A stretch of DNA of 64,000 bases from Flexivirga endophytica (lineage in GTDB: Bacteria > Actinomycetota > Actinomycetes > Actinomycetales > Dermatophilaceae). The notes under the pieces are model-generated. The model was not told the DNA's origin. It made no database searches and was given only the letters and a program-made list of their open reading frames with translations. Positions within the stretch are counted from its first letter, which is position 1. Each line of letters starts with the position of its first letter. This document shows, one piece after another, positions 30,012 through 37,931 of this stretch. The stretch spans positions 124,001-188,000 of the forward strand of contig NZ_BMHI01000003.1 in the NCBI RefSeq assembly GCF_014640635.1, in the 5' to 3' direction. A program made the position numbers and the translations under genes.

Positions 30012-30890
30012 TCAGCCATTCAACAACAGCCGCAGCGCGCCGGGCAGCACCCGGGCGGTGACGGGCGCCGGGGCCAGGGGCTCGCCGTCGGCATACGCCT
30101 CGACGCCGTCGGCCTCGATGCGCACCTCGGCTCCGCGCGCGACGCTCACCTCGGGGTTCTTCAGGTGGGTGCCGCGGTAGAGCTGCGGGAGGGAGCGCAC
30201 GAACTTCAGCCGGCTGCCCGCTCCGACCATCACCACGTCGAGCAGCCCGTCGGACACGTCGGCGTCCGGAGCGATGTGCATGCCCTTGCCGTAGTAGCCG
30301 GAATTGGCTGCTATCGCAGTGAATCCGCGGTATTCGAAGACCTCGTCGTCGACCTGGACCCGGTAGTCGCGCGGGCTGAACTGCAGGAGGCCGCGGACCG
30401 ACGCGAGCTGATATTGCGCTCCGGACGGCAACCGACCTGAGCTGGAGTTGACCAGCTCGGAGACCCGCGAGTCGACACCGGCGTAGACGCTGCCGACGAC
30501 GACCCGGTCCGCGACGTCGATCGCGTCGACCTTGGTCTCCACCCCGCCGGCCGCCAATCGCGCTGCGTCGTGGACGTTCTCGGGTATGCCGAGCTGCCTG
30601 GCGAAGTCGTTGCCGCGGCCGCTCGGGATGATCGCCGCGGTCAGGTCGTACTTGTGCAACGGCCCGGCCATCGAGCTGACCATGCCGTCACCTCCCACCA
30701 CGACGGCGGTCTCCCCCGCCGCAGCGGTGTCGCGCACCAGCCCGTCGGCGGCCTCGATGCCCGGCGAGAAGGTGATGCGGACCGCACCGCCGGCGTCGCC
30801 GAGATCGGCGGCCACCTCGCGTGCGGCACGAACAGCCCGGCCACCGCCGGACAACGGGTTGGCGATGATGTGGAACGACCGCACAGGCAC
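30012..30890 (-). CDS. Diacylglycerol kinase-family lipid kinase
   Basis: 292 residues from GTG 30890. The catalytic DAGK domain covers about residues 5-130 (IIANPLSGGGRAVRAAREVA, VVVGGDGMVSSMAGPLHKYD, IIPSGRGNDFARQLGIP) and the C-terminal beta-domain follows. It would phosphorylate diacylglycerol or a related lipid at the membrane. The nucleotide loop reads GGDGMVSSMAG, where the family usually has GGDGT and a following acidic residue, so substrate use or activity may differ. Confidence 0.87.
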   Translation of the reverse strand: MPVRSFHIIANPLSGGGRAVRAAREVAADLGDAGGAVRITFSPGIEAADGLVRDTAAAGETAVVVGGDGMVSSMAGPLHKYDLTAAIIPSGRGNDFARQLGIPENVHDAARLAAGGVETKVDAIDVADRVVVGSVYAGVDSRVSELVNSSSGRLPSGAQYQLASVRGLLQFSPRDYRVQVDDEVFEYRGFTAIAANSGYYGKGMHIAPDADVSDGLLDVVMVGAGSRLKFVRSLPQLYRGTHLKNPEVSVARGAEVRIEADGVEAYADGEPLAPAPVTARVLPGALRLLLNG

Positions 30891-30915
30891 TCTCCAGACT
30901 TGAGGACGGCAGCGC

Positions 30916-32169
30916 TCATCCTGCCAGGAACTGCGCCCATCCGCCGATCGGCTTGCTGCCGTAGGGCACCGAGCGCAACTTGGCCAGGACCGTCGGGTCC
31001 TGCGCCTCGATCCAGTCGACGAGCTGCCGGAAGGACACGATGCGTGCGTCGGGGTATGTCGCGATCTTGCGCATCACCTGCTCGACAGCGGTCATGTAGA
31101 TGCCGCCGTTCCATCCCTCGAAGTGGTTGCCGATGATCAGCGGCGCGCGATTGGAGTCGTAGACCCGCTTGAATCCCGCGAGGTAGGTGTCGACCGCTTC
31201 CTGCTGCCACTGCGGGCGCTTCGAGGGCTTGCCGCGGGTGGTGCCGCCGGTCTGGTTGTACATGATGTTGTAGTCCATCGAGATGACCTGGCCGGTGTGC
31301 CCGGCGAACGGGATCGACTGCATCGACAGGTCCCACAGGTTGCGGTCCTTGGAGGGCCACATCTGGATGCCGGTCTTGCTGCTGTCGTAGCGCCAGCCCA
31401 GCTTGGACGCCGCGACGCGCAGGTCGTCGCCACCCTCCAGGCATGGTGTGCGGCCGCCGACCAGCTCCTTCTCGTAGTCGAACGGCAGCGGCGGCAGGTC
31501 GGTGAAACCGGTTGTGGTGCGCCAGTGTTCGACGAAGTACTTCGCCTGCTCGATCTCGCTGAGCCAGTCGGCCGGCGACCACTTGCCAACTCCTGTCGGA
31601 CCACAGAAGTGACCGTTGAAGTGGGTGCCGATCTCATGGCCCTCCTTCCACGCCTCGCCGATGTTCTCGATCGTGGCGTGGATGTCCTCGTCCTCGAGGT
31701 AGCCGATGTCCGACGCACCGACGTCGTGCCGCGGCGGGTGATAGAGGTCCTTCTTGTCGCGTGGCAGCAGGAACAGCCCGGACAGGAAGAGGGTCATCGA
31801 GGCATTGGTGTCACGGGCCACGTCGCGGAAGTGCGACAGCAGGTTGAGCCCGCTGATCTCGCCGGCGCCGTCCCAGGAGATCACCACGAACTGCGGCGGA
31901 GCCTGGCCGGGCCGCAGCTTGTGCGGCGTCGGCTGATGCGGCTGCGGCCCCGTGTCGGAGGTCGACCCGTCCCCGATCAGCCGCACGACCCGCGAGGGCG
32001 ACCCGGATCCGGACGCTGACGCATGAGTGCCCGAATCAGTAGATCCGCCAGTGCTTTTCGCGCCCGGACCGTCACTGCGGAGACCCGTGACGCCGCACCC
32101 ACCTAACACCGCCGCGGCACCTGCCGCCGCCCCCACCGTCAACGCGTCCCGCCGAGAGACTGTCGCCAT
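30916..32169 (-). CDS. Polysaccharide-deacetylase-like lipoprotein
   Basis: 417 residues from ATG 32169; longer frames run into the divergent MFS region. The N-terminus is a Tat/lipoprotein signal: SRRDALTVGAAAGAAAVLGG then Cys25, with the twin arginine at 6-7 and lipobox LGGC at 22-25. A Ser/Gly-rich linker follows to about residue 85. The NodB-like domain has FVVISWDGAGEISGLNLLS and the metal-site motif HEIGTHFNGHFCGP, and ends with MDYNIMYNQTGGTTRGKP. It is expected outside the membrane, acting on an envelope or exogenous glycan. The substrate is unknown. Confidence 0.78.
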   Translation of the reverse strand: MATVSRRDALTVGAAAGAAAVLGGCGVTGLRSDGPGAKSTGGSTDSGTHASASGSGSPSRVVRLIGDGSTSDTGPQPHQPTPHKLRPGQAPPQFVVISWDGAGEISGLNLLSHFRDVARDTNASMTLFLSGLFLLPRDKKDLYHPPRHDVGASDIGYLEDEDIHATIENIGEAWKEGHEIGTHFNGHFCGPTGVGKWSPADWLSEIEQAKYFVEHWRTTTGFTDLPPLPFDYEKELVGGRTPCLEGGDDLRVAASKLGWRYDSSKTGIQMWPSKDRNLWDLSMQSIPFAGHTGQVISMDYNIMYNQTGGTTRGKPSKRPQWQQEAVDTYLAGFKRVYDSNRAPLIIGNHFEGWNGGIYMTAVEQVMRKIATYPDARIVSFRQLVDWIEAQDPTVLAKLRSVPYGSKPIGGWAQFLAG

Positions 32170-32410
32170 ACGCTCCCCAACTCCCCTCGAGTTGCCGGAC
32201 AAACCGCCGCCCGAACGGATGTCCGCCTCCACCGTCGCAAAGATCACGGTGAATCGAAAGGTGCCGCGCCGCAATCCGGGATGCTCACGTGGTATTGGCG
32301 GGCGCCCGACAGCGGTAAACTGGGGCCTGTTCAGCAAAGGGTCTGGCGCGGCTGGAGGCGGGAAGTCGCGCGTTGTTTTCTGCCGACCCTTCCGAAAGGC
32401 GTTCCACCCC

Positions 32411-33673
32411 GTGTCACCTGCTGCGTCATACCGCCACCTCTTCGGGCTGACCGGACGCACCTACATCGTCGTGGCGTTCCTCGCCCGGCTGCCGCTGGCC
32501 ATGAGCCAGATGGGCGTCCTCCTACTCATCGCACACACCACCGGCAGTTATGGCGCCGGCGGTGCCACCGCCGGCGCGCTCGCGGTCGCCAACGCCGTCG
32601 GCTCCCCCTTGCTGGGTGGCGCTTCGGACCGGTTCGGTCAGCGCTCCGTGGTGCTCATCCAATCGGTCCTCAGTGCCGTCGGTCTCGTCGCGGTCGTCGT
32701 TGCCGCCGAGAGCGGCATCGCGTGGCCGTGGGCCGCGGGAGCAGCCGCGGTCGGCGGCTTCTTCATCCCGCAGGCCGGCCCGCTGGCCCGCGTCCGGTGG
32801 CGGCCGATCATCTCCTCCAGCGGGAAGCCGGGGTCGTCGCCGCGGCTGATCGACACGGCGTTCTCCTACGAGGGCTCGGCCGACGAGGCGTCGTTCGTGC
32901 TCGGTCCCGCGCTGGTCGGCTCGATCGCCGCCGTGGTCGATCCCGGTGTCGGCATCTGCACCGCCGCAGCCCTGCTGGCGATCTTCGGCACCTGGTTCGC
33001 CATACATCCGACGGCGCGGCTGCGTTCGTCACGCACCGGCGTCGCCGCCGCGGGACGGTTCCTGACACCTGCGCTGGCGACGCTGATGCTCGCCCAACTG
33101 ATCATCGGGATGATCTTCGGCTCGGTGCAGACCGGAACCACCGTCATCGCGACCGCCGCCGGCCACGCCGGTGTCGCGGGTCTGGTCCAGGCGCTGCTCG
33201 GCATCGGCAGCGTCGCCGCCGGCCTGAGTATGGCGGCCCTGCCGGCCCGGATCGGCTACGTCACCCGGTGGCGCGTGACCGCAACCGGACTCTTCGTGCT
33301 GGCGACACCACTGCTGCTGGTCCACTCCCTCGCGTTGCTGTGCCCGGTGCTCATCGTGCTGGGGTGCTGCGTGGCGCCATACATGATCACCACCTTCACG
33401 CTTGGCGAGCAGCTCACACCGCCGTCACGCACAGGTGCGGCCATGACATTGCTGGCCGCCGCCACCGGGCTCGGGTATGCCGTGGGCGCCGCCGTCGCCG
33501 GACGCCTGGGCGACCTGTCGGGCGCGACCGCGTCCTTCGCAGTGACCGTCACCGCGGGCGGACTCGCCTGCGTGCTCGCCGCGCTCGCCGGGCCGGTGCT
33601 GCGTCGGGCACATGCTGCAGCTGAGGCCGTCACACCGGTCGAGGACCTCCCGGTCCCCACCGACGCCGCCTGA
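32411..33673 (+). CDS. MFS transporter
   Basis: 420 residues from GTG 32411, preceded by GAAAGG; a frame reaching back to 32027 overlaps the divergent lipoprotein gene and is not believed. About twelve hydrophobic segments. MFS-typical features are AVANAVGSPLLGGASDRFGQ (loop 2-3 motif) and GATAGAL-type glycine-rich helices. No substrate can be assigned; it resembles drug-efflux type major facilitators. It is divergent from the deacetylase-like lipoprotein with a 241-base intergenic region in which I recognise only a weak TAAACT -10-like element near 32316. Confidence 0.82.
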   Translation: MSPAASYRHLFGLTGRTYIVVAFLARLPLAMSQMGVLLLIAHTTGSYGAGGATAGALAVANAVGSPLLGGASDRFGQRSVVLIQSVLSAVGLVAVVVAAESGIAWPWAAGAAAVGGFFIPQAGPLARVRWRPIISSSGKPGSSPRLIDTAFSYEGSADEASFVLGPALVGSIAAVVDPGVGICTAAALLAIFGTWFAIHPTARLRSSRTGVAAAGRFLTPALATLMLAQLIIGMIFGSVQTGTTVIATAAGHAGVAGLVQALLGIGSVAAGLSMAALPARIGYVTRWRVTATGLFVLATPLLLVHSLALLCPVLIVLGCCVAPYMITTFTLGEQLTPPSRTGAAMTLLAAATGLGYAVGAAVAGRLGDLSGATASFAVTVTAGGLACVLAALAGPVLRRAHAAAEAVTPVEDLPVPTDAA

Positions 33674-33737
33674 GACCCGTATGACGAGGTCCGACGGCAC
33701 CCGGGTGACGGCGACCGGCACGCTCTAGGGTTTTCCC

Positions 33738-34337
33738 ATGGCGTCCTCGAAGCAGACCACAGCTCTCAACCTCGCATCGGCCGCGGCGGCCGGTGCCATG
33801 ACCCTGATCCGTCCTGCGCGCTTCCCGAAGTGGGCCCGCCGTGGACTGCGCTGGGCCAACACGGCGGGCACCGCCGGGTCGCTGTTCCTCGTCGTCCAGG
33901 GCGACGACCTGCCGGACGACCACCCGCTGCACAAGGCACTCAGCGCCAGCGACGTGATGGCCGCCGCCAGCGGCGGGCTGATGCTGGTCACCTCGGGGCT
34001 GGGGATGAAGGCCGACGACAAGGTCGAGGCCTTCCTGGTCAAGCACGGCGTGAAGCACCCGCGCGTCGTGATGGCGGTCGGCGTCGTCGTGGTGATGTTC
34101 GCAGTGAAGACGGTCCAGGACCGGTCCAGCAAGAAGGCACCTACGGCAGGCAAGCCGAGCAGCTCGCAGCCGGGCAGTTCGAAGCCGGCCGGCACGAAGC
34201 CGTCCGCGACGACGAAGCCCGCCAACCCGGCGTTGCCGTCCTCGAACGGCGCGACCCCGCCGGTCGCCGGACCTGCTGCCAGCACCGACGGCACCGACGG
34301 CACCGCGCAGGACGGCCGCCCCGAAGCCACCCGATGA
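33738..34337 (+). CDS. Actinobacterial membrane protein of unknown function
   Basis: 199 residues. The N-terminal half has moderately hydrophobic stretches (SAAAAGAMTLIRPARFPKWA, ASDVMAAASGGLMLVTSGLG) and one clear membrane helix at about residues 112-127 (PRVVMAVGVVVVMFAVKTV). The C-terminal third (about 130-199) is a Ser/Pro/Thr/Lys-rich disordered tail. I recognise no named domain. It is translationally coupled to the dehydratase gene by an ATGA overlap. Confidence 0.65.
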   Translation: MASSKQTTALNLASAAAAGAMTLIRPARFPKWARRGLRWANTAGTAGSLFLVVQGDDLPDDHPLHKALSASDVMAAASGGLMLVTSGLGMKADDKVEAFLVKHGVKHPRVVMAVGVVVVMFAVKTVQDRSSKKAPTAGKPSSSQPGSSKPAGTKPSATTKPANPALPSSNGATPPVAGPAASTDGTDGTAQDGRPEATR

Positions 34338-35296
34338 GCGCCGTCGAGCTGGCCGACGTCCAGGACGCCGCGCGCGCACTGGACGGCGTGGCCCACCGCA
34401 CGGCGGTGGTCACCTCGTCGCGTCTGGACTCCGAGCTGGGGATCGAGCTGCACCTGAAGTGCGAGAACCTCCAGCGGATGGGCGCGTTCAAGTTCCGCGG
34501 CGCCTACAACGCGCTCAGCAGACTCGACGACGAGGCACGTGCTGCGGGAGTGGTCGCGTTCTCGTCGGGCAACCATGCGCAGGCCGTCGCGCTCGCTGCG
34601 CGGTTGCTCGGCATACCGGCGACGATCGTGATGCCGACGGACGCACCGCAGATCAAGCTCGCCGCCACCAAGGGGTATGGCGCGGAGGTCGTCCCCTACG
34701 ACCGGCGCACCGAGGACCGTGCCGCGATCGCTGCGGAGCTGGCCGAGCGCGACGGGCGGACCGTCATACCGCCGTTCAACCACCCGCACATCGTCGCCGG
34801 GCAGGGCACCGCCGCGCTCGAGCTGCTGCAGGACGTGCCGGATCTGGACGCTGTGATCGCTCCGCTCGGCGGTGGCGGGCTGCTCAGCGGCACGGCTGTC
34901 GCCACGCGCGGAATGCGGCCGCAGGCAAGCGTTTTCGGTGCTGAGCCGGCTGCGGGAGACGACGGCAAGCAATCCTTCGACGCAGGGCGCATCGTGCAGA
35001 TCCCGGTGCCGGACACGCTCGCCGACGGTGCGCAGACCACTGCTCTGGGCGAGCTGACCTTCGCGATCATCCAGGAGCTCGTGGAGGACATCGTGCGAGT
35101 GACCGATGACGAACTCGTCGAAGCGATGCGGACCCTCGCGCACACGTGCAAGCTCGTCGTCGAACCCACCGGAGCGCTGGCGCTCGCCGCCGCGCGCACG
35201 CTCGCGCCGACCATGCCCGGCGCCAAGGTCGGCGTGATCCTCTCCGGCGGCAACGTCGACCTCGATCGCTATGCGGGGCTCATCTCGGCCGGCTGA
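34334..35296 (+). CDS. Threonine/serine dehydratase (PLP fold type II)
   Basis: 320 residues from ATG 34334 (ATGA overlap with the preceding gene). It deaminates L-threonine or L-serine to the 2-oxo acid. Motifs are CENLQRMGAFKFRGAYNALS with PLP lysine K53, VVAFSSGNHAQAVALAARLL and the phosphate-binding loop IAPLGGGGLLSGTAVATRGM. It lacks a C-terminal ACT/regulatory domain, so it is the catabolic or serine-racemase-like form and not the allosteric IlvA. Confidence 0.88.
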   Translation: MSAVELADVQDAARALDGVAHRTAVVTSSRLDSELGIELHLKCENLQRMGAFKFRGAYNALSRLDDEARAAGVVAFSSGNHAQAVALAARLLGIPATIVMPTDAPQIKLAATKGYGAEVVPYDRRTEDRAAIAAELAERDGRTVIPPFNHPHIVAGQGTAALELLQDVPDLDAVIAPLGGGGLLSGTAVATRGMRPQASVFGAEPAAGDDGKQSFDAGRIVQIPVPDTLADGAQTTALGELTFAIIQELVEDIVRVTDDELVEAMRTLAHTCKLVVEPTGALALAAARTLAPTMPGAKVGVILSGGNVDLDRYAGLISAG

Positions 35297-35324
35297 TCCA
35301 CCGGACCGACGCCCACACAGCGTG

Positions 35325-35711
35325 TCAGTCAGACTGGTAGCGCACCGTCAGACCAGCGGCAGTATCCACGATCTCGACGTAGGCCAGCGACCCCCAGCGG
35401 GACACGAGCGAATCGTGCAGGTGCCGAGCCACTCGTTCCAGGGACGGGCGGAAGCTGAACAGAGACGTCCATGACTGCGCTGCCAGACGTTGCGTCTCCT
35501 CCTCGAGCACGAGCGATACGACGTCACTGTTGACGCCGCGGCCCGACTCGTTGCCGACTTCCTCGTCGATGAAGCCCAGCCCTACCCGAAGCACGTAGGC
35601 ACGGCGGCCGTCCGGACCGTCGAGCGACGGCAGCCCCTCCGCCGACCGTACGCTCGACACCAATCCCTGCTGTGCGCGGAATGCATTCTCGACCTCGACG
35701 AGATACGACAT
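35325..35711 (-). CDS. QueD/6-pyruvoyl-tetrahydropterin-synthase-like protein lacking zinc ligands
   Basis: 128 residues. The layout resembles the T-fold QueD/PTPS family: an N-terminal strand SYLVEVENAFRAQQG where QueD has a strand ending in a His, LDGPDGRRAYVLRVGLGF where QueD has LHGHNYRVEV, a central segment VNSDVVSLVLEEETQRLA, and the C-terminal SLERVARHLHDSLVSRWGSL followed by YVEIVDTAAGLTVRYQ, like the PTAENLA-helix/ETP region. The three zinc-binding histidines appear replaced (Q, D, D/G). The homology is my reading by eye; if right, this is a non-catalytic or altered T-fold protein. It is encoded alone between convergent and tandem genes. Confidence 0.5.
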   Translation of the reverse strand: MSYLVEVENAFRAQQGLVSSVRSAEGLPSLDGPDGRRAYVLRVGLGFIDEEVGNESGRGVNSDVVSLVLEEETQRLAAQSWTSLFSFRPSLERVARHLHDSLVSRWGSLAYVEIVDTAAGLTVRYQSD

Positions 35712-35735
35712 GTGGCAAGCCTATTGAGTCGATCC

Positions 35736-36203
35736 TCAGCGCACGTGGTGCCAGGCGATCACGGTGATGGCAGCGAGGAAGATCAGCGATCCGACGAACG
35801 CGAACGGCCGTCCCGAGCGTGCGATCGCCTCGGCGATCGGGGGGCGTGCCCCCAGCTCCACCATCCGCTGCTGCGGTGAACGCCGGAGCTTCCCGAGGCG
35901 GACACGGACCGGGGCGAGCTGTGTCGCGAAGGGGACGTAGACCGAGATCACCAGCAATGCCAACGGGATTCGCACCCAGAAGAGTCGGTGTGCCTGCTCC
36001 GCCCAGAGCGCGACGGCGAGCAGTATGACCGCGAGGACCACGGCGGCCAGCTGACTGCTCACGGTAAGAGTTCGAGCCTTCGCGGTGCTGTCGCCCGCGC
36101 CGCGGATCAGCCACTGCAGCTGGCTTTGTTGCATGCGCCGCCGCACCCACCACGCCCACGCGACCCCGGCGACGAGGAGGGGCACTTCGATCCAGATCCG
36201 CAC
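35736..36203 (-). CDS. Small integral membrane protein, unknown function
   Basis: 155 residues from GTG 36203; an ATG at 36245 in the same frame would place the start inside the 52-bp repeat array and is less likely. Four hydrophobic segments are visible (RIWIEVPLLVAGVAWAWW, SQLAAVVLAVILLAVALWAE, LFWVRIPLALLVISVYVPF, FAFVGSLIFLAAITVIAW). No known domain is recognised. It lies 24 bases upstream of the QueD-like gene on the same strand, so the two may be cotranscribed. Confidence 0.6.
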   Translation of the reverse strand: MRIWIEVPLLVAGVAWAWWVRRRMQQSQLQWLIRGAGDSTAKARTLTVSSQLAAVVLAVILLAVALWAEQAHRLFWVRIPLALLVISVYVPFATQLAPVRVRLGKLRRSPQQRMVELGARPPIAEAIARSGRPFAFVGSLIFLAAITVIAWHHVR

Positions 36204-36231
36204 GGTGCAGAGCGTACGAGACTCCACAATC

Positions 36232-36373
36232 CGTCCCGACATCACGACCGTCGGCCCTTCGGGACACCCACCGGCCCAGAGCCCGTCCCGACATCACGAC
36301 CGTCGGCCCTTCGGGACACCCACCGGCCCAGAGCCCGTCCCGACATCACGACCGTCGGCCCTTCGGGACACCC
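36232..36373. repeat. Tandem repeat, 2.7 copies of a 52-bp unit
   Basis: Units begin at 36232, 36284 and 36336, exactly 52 bp apart and without visible differences; the third ends at about 36373. Each unit holds GTCCCGA and TCGGGAC (36233-36239 and 36259-36265 in the first), a 7-bp dyad that could form a hairpin in every copy. The array lies directly upstream of the PHP phosphoesterase gene and at the 5' side of the leftward membrane-protein gene, so it is in a divergent promoter region. Its sequence is unrelated to the 4.2-kb array but the period is the same. Confidence 0.9.
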
Positions 36374-36401
36374 GCCTACCGCCATCCGGCAAGCTGGTCG
36401 T

Positions 36402-37448
36402 ATGTCGCACGACGAGCCCATCGAGCCGATCGATGCCCTGCGCCGGATCGCCTTCCTCTTGGAGCGTTCCCGCGCCGGGACCTACCGTGTCAAGGCGTTC
36501 CGCCAGGCCGCGGACACCGTGGTCGGCACCGCGCGCGAGGTGCTCGAGCAGCGAGCCGACAACGGCACCCTGCACGATCTACCAGGCATCGGGAAGTCCA
36601 CCGAAGCGGTGATCCGCGAGGCGCTGGCGGGCGATCGTCCGGCATACCTGACGAGCCTGGAGGAGAAGTCGCCCGTGCGGCTCATCGAGGGCGGCGAGCA
36701 ATACCGCGATGCACTGCGCGGCGACTGCCACAGTCACTCGGACTGGAGTGACGGGGGTTCGCCGATCCCCGAGATGGTCGCCACCGCAATGGAACTGGGG
36801 CACGAATATCAGGTGCTCACCGATCACTCGCCGTCCTTACGCGTCGCGAACGGCCTCAGCGCGGAACGCCTTTCCAAGCAGTTGGCGCTCATCGACCGGA
36901 TCAACGAGCGCACCGGTGACTTCACATTGCTGAAGGGCATCGAGGTCGACATTCTGGACGACGGCACGCTCGATCAGACCGATGCGATGCTCGACAGGCT
37001 CGACGTCCGGGTCGCGTCCGTCCACTCCAAGCTCAAGATGGCCAAGTCGGCGATGACGAAGCGGATGATCGGGGCGGTCCGCAACCCGCGCACCAACATC
37101 CTGGGCCACTGCACCGGCCGGATGGTCGACGGTGAGCGCCGCGGCAAGGCACTGCGGCGTGACCAGTCCAGCTTCGACGCCGAGGCCGTCTTCGCCGAAT
37201 GCGCCGCGCACGACGTCGCGGTCGAGATCAACTCTCGTCCCGAACGCCAGGACCCACCGGACGACCTGATCGTCCTCGCGCTCGACGCCGGCTGCCTATT
37301 CTCGATCGACAGCGACGCCCACGCGCCGGGGCAACTGGACTTCGTGGAGTACGGCTGCGAGCGCGCGCAGCGGCTCGAGATTCCGCTCGAGCGGATCGTC
37401 AACACCTGGCCGAAGCAGCAGCTGATCGACTGGGCCGCGGGCAGTTGA
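36402..37448 (+). CDS. PHP-domain phosphoesterase with N-terminal HhH (PolX-like, no polymerase domain)
   Basis: 348 residues from ATG 36402. The N-terminal 95 or so residues resemble the 8-kDa helix-hairpin-helix domain of family X DNA polymerases (IAFLLERSRAGTYRVKAFRQ, LHDLPGIGKSTEAVIREALA). The PHP metal-binding domain follows: GDCHSHSDWSDGG, VLTDHSPS, KGIEVDILDDG, ASVHSKLKM, ILGHCTGR, VEINSRPERQ and SIDSDAHAPGQ. The nucleotidyltransferase domain of PolX is absent. A role in DNA end or nucleotide processing is plausible; histidinol-phosphatase activity is an alternative. Its promoter region contains the 52-bp repeats. Confidence 0.82.
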   Translation: MSHDEPIEPIDALRRIAFLLERSRAGTYRVKAFRQAADTVVGTAREVLEQRADNGTLHDLPGIGKSTEAVIREALAGDRPAYLTSLEEKSPVRLIEGGEQYRDALRGDCHSHSDWSDGGSPIPEMVATAMELGHEYQVLTDHSPSLRVANGLSAERLSKQLALIDRINERTGDFTLLKGIEVDILDDGTLDQTDAMLDRLDVRVASVHSKLKMAKSAMTKRMIGAVRNPRTNILGHCTGRMVDGERRGKALRRDQSSFDAEAVFAECAAHDVAVEINSRPERQDPPDDLIVLALDAGCLFSIDSDAHAPGQLDFVEYGCERAQRLEIPLERIVNTWPKQQLIDWAAGS

Positions 37449-37458
37449 GCACCCCGTT

Positions 37459-37488
37459 TTGGCGGATCGGCCGACGCTCCCTTATAGT
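37459..37488 (+). promoter_or_regulatory. Predicted promoter of the tRNA cluster
   Basis: TTGGCG at 37459-37464 and TATAGT at 37483-37488 are separated by 18 bases, a sigma-70-like spacing. The -10 lies about 60 bases upstream of tRNA-Glu and just after the PHP gene stop. Confidence 0.5.
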
Positions 37489-37550
37489 CGTCTAGTCCTC
37501 GACACCAGCCGAGGTGGCTAACGCTTGAGGACTGGTCGCCGAGGCCGTAA

Positions 37551-37623
37551 GTCCCCATCGTCTAGCGGCCTAGGACCCCGCCCTTTCACGGCGGTAGCAC
37601 GGGTTCGAATCCCGTTGGGGATA
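37551..37623 (+). tRNA. tRNA-Glu (TTC)
   Basis: A 73-base cloverleaf. The acceptor stem GTCCCCA pairs with TGGGGAT (one G-T pair); the anticodon arm is CCGCC-CTTTCAC-GGCGG with anticodon TTC at 37585-37587; the T-arm has GGGTTCGAATCCC. CCA is not encoded. First tRNA of a three-tRNA cluster. Confidence 0.97.
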
Positions 37624-37667
37624 CGCATCACTCTCGAGTGATGATGCAGGATGCAAGAAGGCCGCAA

Positions 37668-37741
37668 GGCCCCGTAGCGCAGTTGGTTAGCGCGCCGCCC
37701 TGTCACGGCGGAGGTCGCGGGTTCGAGTCCCGTCGGGGTCG
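37668..37741 (+). tRNA. tRNA-Asp (GTC)
   Basis: A 74-base cloverleaf. The acceptor GGCCCCG pairs with CGGGGTC; the D-arm carries AGCGCAGTTGGTTAGCGC; the anticodon arm is CCGCC-CTGTCAC-GGCGG with anticodon GTC; the T-arm has GGGTTCGAGTCCC. CCA is not encoded. Confidence 0.97.
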
Positions 37742-37791
37742 CCATCCCTTTTTCCGCAAGGAAGTTGGGAGAGATACAGCACAAGCCTCAG

Positions 37792-37864
37792 GGCCAGATA
37801 GCTCAGTTGGTAGAGCGAGCGACTGAAAATCGCTAGGTCGGCGGTTCGACCCCGTCTCTGGCCA
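37792..37864 (+). tRNA. tRNA-Phe (GAA)
   Basis: A 73-base cloverleaf. The acceptor GGCCAGA pairs with TCTGGCC; the D-arm is GCTCAGTTGGTAGAGC; the anticodon arm is AGCGA-CTGAAAA-TCGCT with anticodon GAA; the T-stem GGCGG pairs with CCGTC with one G-T pair. Last tRNA of the cluster, 15 bases before a large hairpin. Confidence 0.97.
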
Positions 37865-37878
37865 CTGTCTTTGGATGT

Positions 37879-37926
37879 CGTATGACGGAGGGCGCCACCG
37901 TTCGCGGTGGCGCCCTCCGTCATACG
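37879..37926. terminator. 22-bp perfect hairpin with TTCG tetraloop, bidirectional terminator
   Basis: Bases 37879-37900 are exactly complementary to 37905-37926 around the tetraloop TTCG (37901-37904). The stem contains GGAGGGCGCCACC and both arms carry the GTATGAC/GTCATAC word. It lies between the tRNA cluster and the convergent ArsR-rhodanese gene, whose stop is at 37932. No T-tract is present on either side, as is common for actinobacterial terminators. Confidence 0.8.
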
Positions 37927-37931
37927 GTCGA

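Noticed and set aside
36232-36373. CRISPR array
   Set aside because: The units are identical over their whole 52 bp with no variable spacers, and there are no cas genes nearby. The same holds for 4206-4412.
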